This document shows, piece after piece, positions 54,483 to 64,000 of a stretch of DNA of 64,000 nt. The translations under genes and the position numbers were made by a program. The notes below the pieces were generated by a model. It searched no databases, was not told the origin of the DNA, and worked only from the letters and a program-made list of their open reading frames with translations. This DNA comes from Porphyra umbilicalis (lineage: Eukaryota > Rhodophyta > Bangiophyceae > Bangiales > Bangiaceae), in the NCBI GenBank assembly GCA_002049455.2, contig KV919086.1, positions 21,460-85,459 on the forward strand. The letters are read 5' to 3'. Numbering within the stretch: the first letter of the stretch is position 1; the number at the start of each line of letters is the position of its first letter.

Positions 54483-55909
54483 CTAATCCCAACCCGGCGG
54501 CGGCGGGAGGTCGTCGCGGGTGAACCCCCCGTAATGATCATGACCGGCGAGGTCCACCGGGTACTCATGGGCCGACTCCTGGTCCGCGGGGCCCAGCCCC
54601 ACGTCGAGCGCGGCGCCCCACGTCGAGCGCGGCGCCCCACTCGGCGCCGCCCCCACGGCGGAGTACCCCCCAACGTAGGAGGAGTGCCCCGCCGCCGAGG
54701 CTCCTCCAGCGGAGGAGTAGAAGCCGCCCCCATGGTAGGGTGCGGCGGCGGCGGCGGGCTCCCCGGCGTACGAGGCTCGAATGGAGCTCCCGGCTGCCGC
54801 GGGTACCACGGGCCCCGGCGCCTCCCGCTGGCCGTGCCCCTCCAGTCGAGAGGCCATCTGGTACCCGATGGCCTTGGGGGTTGTGTCCAACAGGAACTGC
54901 TTGGCCACGGCCGAGAGGGAAGATGAGGATCCCCGTAGTACGGCCCCCGCCCCCCAGGTAACCCACGCCAGGGTGTCCACCAGGGAGGCCACTATCGCCT
55001 CCCCGTGGGCCGCCCTAAGCATCCTCGCCGCCCTCAGGTAGGTAGAAGCCAGGTCGTGCGCACACCGGGGGGTGACGTTCCCCCAGCTGAGCCTCTGCCC
55101 CACCCCCAGGGCCGGGTAGTACGGCACCCTAGGCGGGACAAACGTCAGACGGGCCGACCGCCCAACGGGGGAGGACCCCGCCCATGTGGTCCGCCGGACA
55201 ACGCCCCAACGATCAGGGGGACGCTCGGCCGCACCCCGAGTGCGCTTGCGCTGGTGCGGGGAAGCTACCCCTGCGGAACCCCAACCCGACTCGGGCGGGG
55301 GCGACGTCGCCGTCACCCCCGCAGCATAGGGGTAGTCTGGGTCACCCTGGCCCTCACGGAAGCCTACGCGCCCACCTACGAGGCGTCTGTCGCAGTGGAC
55401 AAACGCCCGAGCCGCCTCGTCGTCCTCCCCGCCAACTGGGCGGGCCAAGTAGGGCCCGGTGGCTGCCCAGTCTAACGACTGCTGTAGATCCAGCAACTCG
55501 CTGAGATACGCATGCGAGTCCGGGTCCGCCCCCTCCGCCATGTTCGCGAGATGCAGCCCCACAAGGCGGTCCACCAGGCTGGCGGGCAGATGCCAGAGGT
55601 ACGCCTTAATACGGGCGGAGGCATACCACACCCCCGCCACCTCCAGAACCCACTCGGTCGCGAGGATGGCCGCCGCCGGGGTGGAATCCCCCCGACAAAG
55701 CGCTGTGCCAAAGTAGGCCACGATGTGGGGCATCCTTGCGGGGAACCCGAAGGGCACCTTCATCGCCGACCACCACGTCGGCGTCGGGACATAGTAGGCC
55801 CGCCGCGCCGAGGCATGGATCTGGGTGCTCTCCACTTGAGAAGCACACACCAGAATCCTCGACGCCTCCCGCACCCGGCGCTCGGCGCGGGCGTCCTGGT
55901 GGAGGAAGT
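54483..55909 (-). CDS. Long antisense ORF downstream of the chromodomain
   Basis: The minus-strand frame is open for 501 codons from an ATG at 55988, which lies inside the adjoining LTR, down to 54483. The part outside the LTR begins near NFLHQDARAERRV. ATG codons at about 55770 (MKVPFGFPA) are alternatives. The frame contains well-formed helical stretches (AAILATEWVLEVAGVWYAS, LVGLHLANMAEG, AYLSELLDLQQSLDW), an Arg-rich middle and a Ser/Gly/Tyr/Ala-rich tail. No family recognised. Antisense ORFs between pol and the 3-prime LTR occur in some plant Ty3/gypsy lineages, but without a match this could equally be another transposon's gag or a host exon cut by the LTR. In this graveyard its intactness stands out. 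Confidence 0.5.
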
Positions 55910-56396
55910 TGTGGCGGTCGGGGGTCCCCCAGTTGGAAGGGGCGCGGCCCCACAGCTGTGGACAGCACACCCCCGGGGGCCGTCCCAAAATATCCCGATC
56001 CGGGCCAGCAAGGGAATGACTTGTCCAGATCTCGGGGATATTGGGTTCGGTCGGGGGCGGGGCTTTTCCCCAGTGGTTTTCCCAGCCGCCCTACTACTTG
56101 TTTGAACTTTTAGCTTGGGAGGGATTTATCGGTTTGGCGCATCTGGGGTGGCTATTTTGGCCACCGGCGTTCGGGTTTGGGCGGGGTTTATTGCGAGCGG
56201 GCACGCCGTCCCCGTCGCCGTTTGATAAAACCAACTACGATTTCCCCCTGGGCTTTGCCGTGATCCTCTCCTCCCGTTGGGGGAAGGCTGGGCTGTGGGT
56301 CGATTTCCGGGGCAGTTCCTTCGACGGACCGAGCTGATCAAGAGGTCACTTCTGCCAGACGACGAACCACCGTGGTTGTGCTTAGAACCGCTACAA
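55910..56396 (+). repeat. 5-prime LTR of gypsy-2
   Basis: Begins TGTGGCGGTC and ends CCGCTACA, matching the solo LTR at 45392-45890 over its full length. It is followed after a few bases by TGGTGGAGCAGCAGGGG (56402), a plausible primer-binding site, then a short leader and gag. The bases flanking the LTR do not match, as expected for the 5-prime LTR of an element whose other end is elsewhere or lost. Confidence 0.88.
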
Positions 56397-56538
56397 TTTC
56401 TGGTGGAGCAGCAGGGGATTCCGGCCGTTGCCACGCCCGTACCGGGTCGCCGGTTCCCCGATCGTCTGTTGGTTGGTGGATTCAAGGTGACGTGGACCTC
56501 CGCGTCTGTCTGTCGTCGATTACCACTCGGCCACTACG

Positions 56539-57949
56539 ATGGCGTCGCCGCCCGACATCCCCAAGTCGGACGCGATCGCTAGCGGTATGCCGGCGGGTAC
56601 ATCCGCGGTGACCCCAGCGGTCGCTGCAACAGGGGGATCCGCGGCGGGATCAGGGATTCCCTTCACTCCGCCACGGCCATTGGCGGACCTCGTGGGCGTA
56701 ACGGTACGGTGGGTCTCGCCGGGGGCCGATGCCTTTCTACCTCGACGTCACTACGAACGGACGGGATTGGTGGATCAAGATCGTGGTTTGGCGACGCCTC
56801 TGGCGATGGCAGATCTGGATACGGCGCTGTCGACGTTCCACGAGTCGTTATTGGCCGACGTTTCTCGGGTCATCGCGGCGAGCCCCGCGGGCTCTGCTCA
56901 AGATGCCCCCCGCGGAGATTCTCCAGTGGACACGCGGAAGAGCCGCAGCAGAGGGAAGTCACGGCGTCACCGTAGTCCCTCGTCGTCATCGTCGTCTGCA
57001 TCTTCCTCGCCGTCACCGGCGACAACCGACAACGACGACGACCACGTGGGGCGCAACGTGGGGTCCGGCAAGTTGGCCGTCCTCGAGTGCCCGGACGATC
57101 CCTTCGCGGGCCTTTGGACTACCGATTGTACCGCGTACGGAACCGTCAGTCGACCTACGGGGCGTCGCAGGCCCGTAAGATGGGACGGACGGCCAAGAAT
57201 ATGAAGTTCTCCTTCGGGGGTACCCCGTTGTTTAACGGGAAGGAACCCCTCACGGTCTTCTCATGGCTGCGGAAGTTCGTCAAGGCCTGCGATGACAACG
57301 ACGTGTCCGAGGGGATGGGTTTGTACCTAATTCCCAACTTCGTCGCGGGCGACGCTGAGTCGCGGCTCACTCGCAACCTACCGGGGTCGGATATCGCAGG
57401 CGGACGGGGCTCGCTTGGATCCTTTCCCGCGGCGGTCAATTGGCTGTCGTCGACCTACGCGGAGCCGCACGCTTTGGGGCTGGCGCAGGACACGTTTAGC
57501 CGGGTTGCGCTCGTGGACAACGAAGGGGTGGACGCCTTCGCGGCACGTCTACGGAGCCTCGCGGGGAGGAGGACGACACGGCGACGTACGACACAGTCGC
57601 GGTGCTGCCGTCGGGTACCCCGGGGTTCCGAACGGCCGAAGGAGCGCCCTACGCTCTGCGGGAGGCCCCTACGGATCCCCCGCTGTGCTACATGTGTTAA
57701 ACACGCGGACACCGAGTCCCTGATTGCAAGATTCTGACGGACAAACAGCGGGACCTCGTGGAAGCCGCGCGGAGCACCTTTCTTCGACAGAGGAACGCGG
57801 GGGCGGGCGCCGTCGCTGATCGCACCTCCGTCGTGGCCCTGGTATGGGACGACCTGTTGGGTGGCGTGGAGTCAACGATGACGGAAGGGGGGGACGCCCC
57901 GCCCGTGACAACTCCGGCCAAGAGGCGCCGCGGGGCGGGAAACTCCTAG
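56539..57949 (+). pseudogene. Gypsy-2 gag
   Basis: The ATG at 56539 (MASPPDIPKSD) starts a frame to 57204 that holds an N-terminal helix and a Ser/Arg-rich stretch. A shifted frame (57087-57590) has FSFGGTPLFNGKEPLTVFSW and KFVKACDDNDVSEG, the capsid. A second shift leads to the CCHC knuckle CYMC-stop-TRGHRVPDC, where a TAA at 57698-57700 falls between the second Cys and the His. The frame then stays open to a TAG at 57949. Two shifts and one stop disable it. Confidence 0.8.
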
Positions 57950-58137
57950 GGGGGGTGGCATCGCCATACCCCTCCATGCCCCCTGTCCGCCCCAACTCCC
58001 CGGTCGCCCCTTGCCACGTCAGGTTTGCCTCCCCGGGGGTGACCGCGACGTGGTCTGTCCCGGTCCGCTGCCCCTGCCGTCGTTTGCGATAGCGCCCGCG
58101 GTTTAAGGGGACGCTGTTGCTACTACGGAAAGAGAAT

Positions 58138-60000
58138 TTTGAGATTAGCGCGTCGTACCAGTTGGCGCCGTGGCAGACCCCCGTCCCCACGAGGGCGGTG
58201 GTCAACACGGGCGCCGGGCCAAGCGTGATCCGCGCAGATACGTTGCCCGAGGGATGGACCGAGTATGCATCGCGGGCGCCGCCCCGGACCTAAGTGAGTG
58301 ACGCCTCGGGGCAGCTGCTCAAGGTGAACGCGGAGGTGTCGCTGACAATCTACGTCGGGACGGGCGCTATGGAGTATGAGTTCCTCGTGGTCAAGGCACT
58401 GTCGGTACCGCTCATCCTCGGATGGGACTTCCAGCGCAACTACGTGGAAAAACTCTCCCCCAAGACGCAGACGATCAAGTGGGAAGACAGCACGTCCACG
58501 GTGGCGATGCGGAGCTGGACGGGGAACACGCGGCCGACGCTCCCACGCCGAGGAAGCAAGCCGAAGGCCCAAGCTGGGGCTATCCGGCTTCGGCAAGGGG
58601 TAACAGTGGGCCCGCGGAGTATCCAGGCGATCCAAGTGTGCTGCAACGTCAAGGGGGTCCGCCTGGTACGGGAACGCCCCGTCAAAATGAGCCGACGGAA
58701 GGTACTGTTGCACAACGCCGTCGCGGAGTTCTCCCCCAACACCCCGCGGTCCCTCTATCTGACGAACATCGGGGACGTGCCGGTGCACCAAACTAAGAAG
58801 TATGTCATGGGAACCGCGACGGCCAACAATGGACCGCTGCACGTCGTCGAGGAGGAGGAGGAACCGGTGGCGGTCCTAACGATGTGGGCGGACCCCCGTG
58901 ACAAGCCCGACGAGGAGGTCAAGACGGGTCGGCAAGCTGAAGAGGGGATCGACGAGGGACAACCTCCGCCCCACCCGCCGGATAAGACGTATCTCAAGCC
59001 GGAGGTCCACTGGGAGGGTGTCCCCGGTACGCTCCGCGGTGCCATGGACGACCTCCTCGAAGAATATAAGGCGCTATGGGCGGGGCAACTCGGCAAGGTC
59101 GACGTCACCCCGCACCGGATCGAGGTGACCCCCGAGGCACGGCCACGGCGGGCCCAACCCTATCGGGCGAGCCACGCTTCGAGGGACATCATCGCCAAGG
59201 AGGTGCAACGCCAACGGGACCTCGGGGTCATCGAGCCCTCGAGTACCGAGTGGGCCTTCCCTGTGATCCTTGTCCCGAAACCCGACGGGAAGATGCGGTT
59301 CTGCGTTGATTACCTCCGACTCAACGAGGTAACGGTGCGGGACGTGTACCCGTTGCCACGTATGGACGATTGTATTGACTTCCTCGGGGAAGCCAAGGTG
59401 TTTTCGACGCTCGACTGCAACCCGGGGTATTGGCAGATCCCCGTGGCGGACGAGGACCGGGACAAGACGACCTTCGTTTGCCACGAGGGGGCCTATCGCT
59501 ACATCCGCCTTCCCTTCGGTCTGTCCAATGCCCCGGCAACCTTCCAACGGGCCATCGACATGATCCTCGGAGGACTCATGTGGAAGAGCTGCCTCGTGTA
59601 CCTCGACGACATCATCGTCTTCTCGCAGTCGGCGGGGGAACACGTGGAACATCTCCGGGAGGTCTTTACGGCGCCGCGCGGCGCGGGTGTCTCCCTGAAG
59701 GCCAAGAAGTGCCACTTGTTCCAAGCGGAGGTGGAGTATTTGGGCCATATCGTGGGCCCGGGGGAGCTGAAGGTACAAGACAAGAACATCCGCGGACTCA
59801 AGGAGGCGTCTCCCCCGCGGTGCAAGAAGGAGCTACGTAGCTTCCTCGGGATGTGTAACGTCTATCGGAGGTTCGTTATGGACTACGCCCAAGTGGCGCG
59901 GCCATTGGCCGCCATGAAGAGTTCCAAGAGGCCCGACCGGTGGGGGACGCTGTCCGACGAGGCCCTGGGGGCATTCGGAGAACTCAAAAGGCGCTTTCAT
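58138..60000 (+). pseudogene. Gypsy-2 protease and reverse transcriptase, truncated
   Basis: The protease motif reads AVVNTGAGPS: the catalytic Asp codon at 58204 is Asn. A TAA at 58291-58293 follows, then a frame open for 660 codons. It contains the second protease half (VPLILGWDFQRN) and a complete RT: EWAFPVILVPKPDG, YLRLNEVTVRDVYPLPRMDD, FSTLDCNPGYWQIPV, YIRLPFGLSNAPATFQR, YLDDIIVFS with both active-site Asp, EYLGHIVGPGELK and LRSFLGMCNVYRRFV. The gypsy similarity ends near 60000 in the RNase H lead-in; the frame then runs into unrelated DNA. RT itself looks undamaged. RNase H and integrase are lost. Confidence 0.88.
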
Positions 60001-60077
60001 CGGAATACTTTCGACTTGTCACATGTGCAGGTTACTGTTGATACCGCCCGAGTGCCGGAAAATTTGTGGAGCTACAG

Positions 60078-60525
60078 TGCTTTGTTGGTTGTCTCTCCCA
60101 AGCGCCCCTCTCCCCATCAAAGGCACTCCTCAAGTAGTCCAAGGTGGAGCACTCAAGCCCGCCACGCACACACGCCCGCCCACACTCTAAATCAAAACGC
60201 TCACCAGATCAAAGCATCAAGGATCAAGGCAAAGCGCACACAAATCAGAGCATCAGAATCGCAAGAACAGAAAATGTAAAATTGCAAAAGTCCACTCAAA
60301 ATCGGAGGAGAGTAAGAGGATAAATGCATTCCACCGATTCTGGAAAAGCTAAGTCAGTTGCATCTCATTAAGTCGCACTCATGCACACCTCTACATAAGT
60401 CAGGTCGACGAGCACATGTGCCATGGCTGGTCCGGTCGTTTCAGGAACAGACTCGTGATCGAGGTCTTGGCATCCGAACGGGACTGGAACAAAATCTGGT
60501 TTGTTGAGGGCTTGCTTGTTTGGCA
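60078..60525 (+). repeat. LTR of a third retroelement, next to a primer-binding site
   Basis: It starts TGCTTTGTTGG just after the truncated gypsy-2 sequence; its first 226 bases repeat 44335-44559. The end is placed at CA (60524-60525), two bases before the primer-binding site, which is the usual LTR spacing. The 5-prime border is inferred from where the two copies begin to match. Coding sequence of this element is not recognisable downstream. Confidence 0.6.
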
Positions 60526-60527
60526 AC

Positions 60528-60541
60528 TGGCGCCCGAACAG
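60528..60541 (+). other. tRNA-Lys-type primer-binding site
   Basis: TGGCGCCCGAACAG is complementary to the 3-prime end of lysine tRNAs that prime many retroelements. It follows a CA dinucleotide after two bases, the normal arrangement for an LTR and its primer site on the plus strand. The exact 14-base match in the right position is unlikely by chance. Confidence 0.75.
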
Positions 60542-63255
60542 AATGGCTCTGTTGAGGCTGTTTCCAGTAGCGACGCCATCGAAGTGCCGCCTGCGCCGCT
60601 CACGTTCCCGACTAACGCGGGTGCCCACTTGCTTGCGCTTTGCTCTGCCCCCCCCGCGGGGCCCCATAGCTTGGGTGTGCCCCGTCTCCGTCGCTGCTCT
60701 CGTGCGCCCGTCCCCGATTTCCTTCCCAGCTCCATCGCGTTTTTCGCTCGCCTCTTGTTTTGTTTCCGGCTTCGTCTCGCGCTGTTTCCCATCGACCGGC
60801 AGTTCTGCCAAAGCGCTTCATCGGTGTCGTGCGTGCGTTCATCGGCTATGCGCCGAATCGCTGAGCCGAAGGCGCGCGCCGTCGCGAGCGCCGCGCGCGC
60901 CCCATCCCCACACCGGGGGCCCCGCCTTGCTGACGCGTGGACGGCCAGACGCCGGAGGGCGTGGCTGCCGACCACCGCTCGGACCTGGTGGCCAAACCGA
61001 AAGCCATCCGCGCGGCGGCCGCATCGTGCCGCGCGTCGCGCGCCGCCGCGCCCTCCGCCGCACCGGCGCAGCGTGCCGTCGCGCCCGCCGCGCGTGCGTC
61101 AGCCCCACACTGGGGGCCCGCGCCGGCGAGGCGGCACGGCGGTCGCCGCCGCCGCCGCCGTCGTGGCAGCGTCGCCGTTGACGGCGGCGGCAGCGGGGCG
61201 ATGCGCCGCCATCGGCAGACGGGGAGGGGGGGGCGGGCGGCGGGCCCGCGGCGGCCCCACCGACGGCAACGGCGGAGTTGCCGGCGGCCGCCGCCGCGAC
61301 TTTTCACACCTGCAAGTGCACGAACAGCGGCTCGTGTGGCCCGTGGCGCTCGGCCGACACGGGCCGCCCCCTCCCCCCCCCTCTTCCGACGGCCGTCACG
61401 AGCGGCCGCAGCGCGGGGCACCCCCCCCCCCCCGCGACGCAGGCGCTCGGCGGCCACCCCCCACCGCGTCACGCCCGCCGACGCGCCCGCGTCGGCGGCC
61501 CAGCCGACCGACTCCGCCGCCACCCCAGCACCGACGCGCGCCGCCGACAGCGTGGCGGCGCCCATGCCCCCCGCCGCCGCCCGCAGCAGCCGCGCGCCGG
61601 GGAGGACACTCGCGGCAGCAAAGTGGACGGGCGCGCCGGCCGCGGCGTCGGCGGCGGTGGCCACCCCGCCCCCGCCGCCCGCACCCGCGTCGGCGGTCGG
61701 GGGCATCCCCCCCGCCCCGTTTCGGGGGGCGGCCGAAGCCGCAGCGGCCGCCGCCGCTCCAGCGCCCTCGGGCGACCGGCCGCCCGGCAAGCCCGGGGGC
61801 CCCTCTGGTACTTGCAAGCGTTGCAGGAACCCGCCAAGCACCTCGTCCCTTGTCGCCACCGCCCCCACCGTCAACGCCGGCGCCGCGCACCCGCTCGAAC
61901 CATCCCCCGACGCTGCCGCCGGCGCCGCGCGACCGCCGCGAGCACCAGCGCTTGCTGCTGCCCAGCACCGCGGGGGCACCGCGGACCCCCCCCCCCCCCC
62001 CGCGCGCCGCCGCCCCCGCCGATGCGTGGCGGGGAAGGCGTCCCCGCCAGAGTTACGGGCCGCCGCCGCCGTCGGGGAGGGCATCTCGGGGGCGCCACCC
62101 CGCCCCCCCCTCCAAACTCCTGCGGGAGCGTCGGCCCCGCGCGGCCAGCGACGCACGCGGCGGTGCGCCATGCGGGGCGGGGGTGGTGACGGCGGTAGGG
62201 GAGGACGCCACGGTGATATCGTCCGTCGGCAGCAGGGAGTGGCGTGCCGGGGGCCCGGAGGGGGGGGGGGAGGGCCCTCCTGCCGCCGCCACTCCCCGAC
62301 TCGGTGGGCGGGGGGGGGCGAGGTCGGGCACGACGACGGCGACCAGCGGGGGCATCGAGTGCTCTACAAGGGGCGTCGGGAGTGGCGATGGGCTGCCGTT
62401 TTCGCCCGTCTCCGCGGTGGGGGGGTGAAGGAACGGCGGGCAAGGGCGTCGTCCGGGCGGGACATGGCGCGCACCGCACCCCCCACCGGCGGCGCGGGGC
62501 GCGTGGGCAACGGCGGCTGGCGGCACGGCGACGGGGGATGGCGGACGGGGGCGCACGCGGGAAGCGGGGGGTGGAGACACTACCAGAGCGGGCAGCGACG
62601 GCTGCGGTGCTGCCGACGCGGCGGCTCTTTCGTCCCTCGCTGTTTCAGGCAAACCAACAGATCGCCGAAAGAAACGGCTTGTTTGGCAACAGACACAGGC
62701 AAACAAATGCCGATCTGTTCGTCCACATGTTTGGGCAACAGAGCCCGGGGGGGGGGGTACGTGGGGGGGTGGGATTACTTGGGGGCGGGCAGGGGGGGCG
62801 GGGGTGTTGAGTGGGCGGCCTGCCATGCCGGCCACAGCGAGCTGCGGCGTCAACGCGTGCGTGGGGCACGTGGCCGCTGCGGCGGCGGGGCGGGCACACA
62901 ACGACGGGCCAAAAAACAACAAAATCCACGCCCACGCCAGCGCGCCGTCGGTCCCCCGCCGACGCGCCGAAGTGATCGGCTGGGGTACCGTGGACGATGT
63001 GAGGCGCGTCTCCTGGCGCGTTCTGCGGACATGCGGTGGGGGAGGCCAACAGACCAAAGCGGCCCGTGCGAAGGGGAACCATCGACACCCCAACCGCGCG
63101 GGCAAGGGTGTTCCTCTCTGACCATGGAGCGCCATAGCGCAGGCGCCTTCTCCAAAGCCTTTGCATGCAACAACGCGACGTCAAGATATACACAACGTTT
63201 GCTGCCTTGGAGGACGGGACGGGGGGAGCCGCCTGTCCCACCCCCACGCGCAGTC
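60542..63255. other. Pro/Ala/Arg-rich low-complexity GC DNA, coding uncertain
   Basis: Very long open frames exist on both strands (plus 60937-63498, minus 62171-60846, minus 63135-62053), which is expected where stop codons are rare. The minus strand looks slightly more protein-like. A hydrophobic WAWILLFFGPSLCA lies near 62930-62970, followed by Pro-rich sequence and then an Ala-rich stretch with TRDEVLGGFLQRLQVPEG near 61800-61860. That could be a cell-wall-type protein with a signal anchor, broken by indels in C runs (61410, 61990). No domain supports it. Confidence 0.35.
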
Positions 63256-63800
63256 TCAAACGCGACACACGACAACGGACGCGTCCACCGCGGGCAGGCG
63301 GCGGCGGAGCCAGCGGCGCAGCTCCGCGGTGGCCGCGAGCCCCTCCTGGAGGCGCGACTCGTCCTTTCGGTCATTGAACACCAACGCCGTGTAGTCGAGG
63401 CGGCGGAGCGCAGCGAGGGCGCCCACCGCCGTCGCCGCGGTCGCCTCGGTCAACGGTGCAGCCGTCAGGTCCAGCTTGCGGAGCGTGCAGCGGGCTGAGG
63501 CAGAGGTGGCAAGCGCCCTTACGACCGCGAGCGGAGCGGCGGCGTCGGGCCCGTCGCCGTCCTCGTCCATGATCACGACAAGGCGGATGAGGCGGCCGAG
63601 AGGCCAACCACTCTGCGGCTGTGCCAGCCATGCCCCATCATCACACCGGACGGTGAGGTCCGTCAACGAGGGCAGCTGGCTAAGGCTGCAGAGGCTGTCA
63701 CGGACAGCACCGGGTTCCAGCCGCACGACGAGCGTGGTCAGCCGGCCGGCGCCGGCGGCGCCGCAAAGCGCTGCAATCGCAGCGTCATTGAGAGCAAACC
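63256..63800 (-). CDS. Leucine-rich-repeat protein, C-terminal exon
   Basis: The minus-strand frame ends at a TGA at 63256. It contains spaced LRR-like units: ALNDAAIAALCGAAGAGRLT, LSQLPSLTDLTVRCDD, RCTLRKLDLTAAPLTEAT and ALAALRRLDYTALVF. The frame is closed by a stop just upstream of a GACGTTGCAG|GGTTTG acceptor-like site at about 63800, so this is probably the last exon of a gene whose earlier exons lie beyond it, towards or past the window edge. LRR proteins of this plain type bind other proteins; no other domain is visible. The irregular repeats fit protist LRR families. Confidence 0.55.
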
Positions 63801-64000
63801 CTGCAACGTCGGCCCCAAGTCATATTTGCGAAACGTGGCGCAACGTGGCGCAAACGTGTCTCAATATTAAGGAAATGGGGCCGGAACGCTCCCGCATCAA
63901 CGTCTGCGACCCCATTGTGGCTTCGTTTTAACCGAATCAAATGACGTAAGTACAACGCATATGTTGGTTTCAGAAATGGGGCCTGTGCCGGACCGACCCC

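Noticed and set aside
60937..63498. 853-codon plus-strand ORF
   Set aside because: Arg/Pro/Ala-rich translation without domains, overlapped by equally long antisense frames. It also runs through the LRR exon on the other strand. Expected where stop codons are rare.
1..64000. CRISPR arrays, bacterial operons, riboswitches, rRNA genes
   Set aside because: No regularly spaced direct repeats with unique spacers, no rRNA-like sequence, and introns plus transposon types show a eukaryotic nuclear genome.

Overview
Kind of organism. The window comes from a GC-rich nuclear genome of a eukaryotic microbe. Two genes have clear spliceosomal introns with GT..AG borders (53, 134 and 216 bases). There are no operons, no rRNA and no tRNA that I can support, and most of the recognisable DNA is eukaryotic transposons: Ty1/copia, Ty3/gypsy with a chromodomain, PIF/Harbinger, a pogo/mariner-like element and a hAT-like MITE. 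A Crinkler/RHS-type NTPase-nuclease and a secreted PF03067-type copper monooxygenase together suggest a zoosporic fungus, an oomycete-like stramenopile or another free-living or parasitic protist. The sequence alone does not settle which. Layout. 1-4094 is a large inverted duplication (arms of about 1.08 kb) around a 1.9 kb Ala/Gly-rich centre. 4.7-5.6 kb holds an aprataxin-like DNA-repair gene broken only at homopolymer or small indels. 5.9-7.2 kb holds weak, frameshifted coding signal. 7.3-8.1 kb (minus) is a membrane protein with five VADK-type heptads. 9.9-11.5 kb (minus) is a two-exon LPMO with a Pro-rich linker and a six-cysteine tail. 12.7-14.2 kb is a tandem pair of about 0.7 kb repeats sharing end motifs (CCCTGGCC...) with the big palindrome and with 20.9-22.1 kb. 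17.5-19.0 kb (minus) is a broken unknown gene. 22.7-25.6 kb is a three-exon Crinkler/RHS-like gene. 27.4-31.0 kb is a complete PIF/Harbinger element with target duplication ATT, two convergent genes and strong hairpins. 33.3-34.6 kb is GCC-triplet repeat DNA. 34.8-36.1 kb (minus) is a decayed pogo/mariner-like transposase. 38.5-39.8 kb is a decayed second PIF/Harbinger transposase. 44-60.5 kb is a retrotransposon graveyard. It contains a copia element (minus) split by a solo LTR; a gypsy chromovirus with an RT-RNase H deletion, whose integrase carries a hAT-like MITE that in turn carries a smaller MITE; an antisense 501-codon ORF; and a second gypsy element truncated by another LTR that has a tRNA-Lys-type primer-binding site. 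60.5-63.2 kb is Pro/Ala-rich low-complexity DNA, followed by a leucine-rich-repeat exon on the minus strand. How the genes work together. The likely host genes (aprataxin-like repair enzyme, LPMO, membrane protein, Crinkler/RHS protein, LRR protein) show no pathway link. They are separate genes in a transposon-dominated region. Many frame breaks sit in long C or G runs, so some apparent pseudogenes may be assembly indels; catalytic-residue substitutions and large internal deletions in the transposons point to real decay there.
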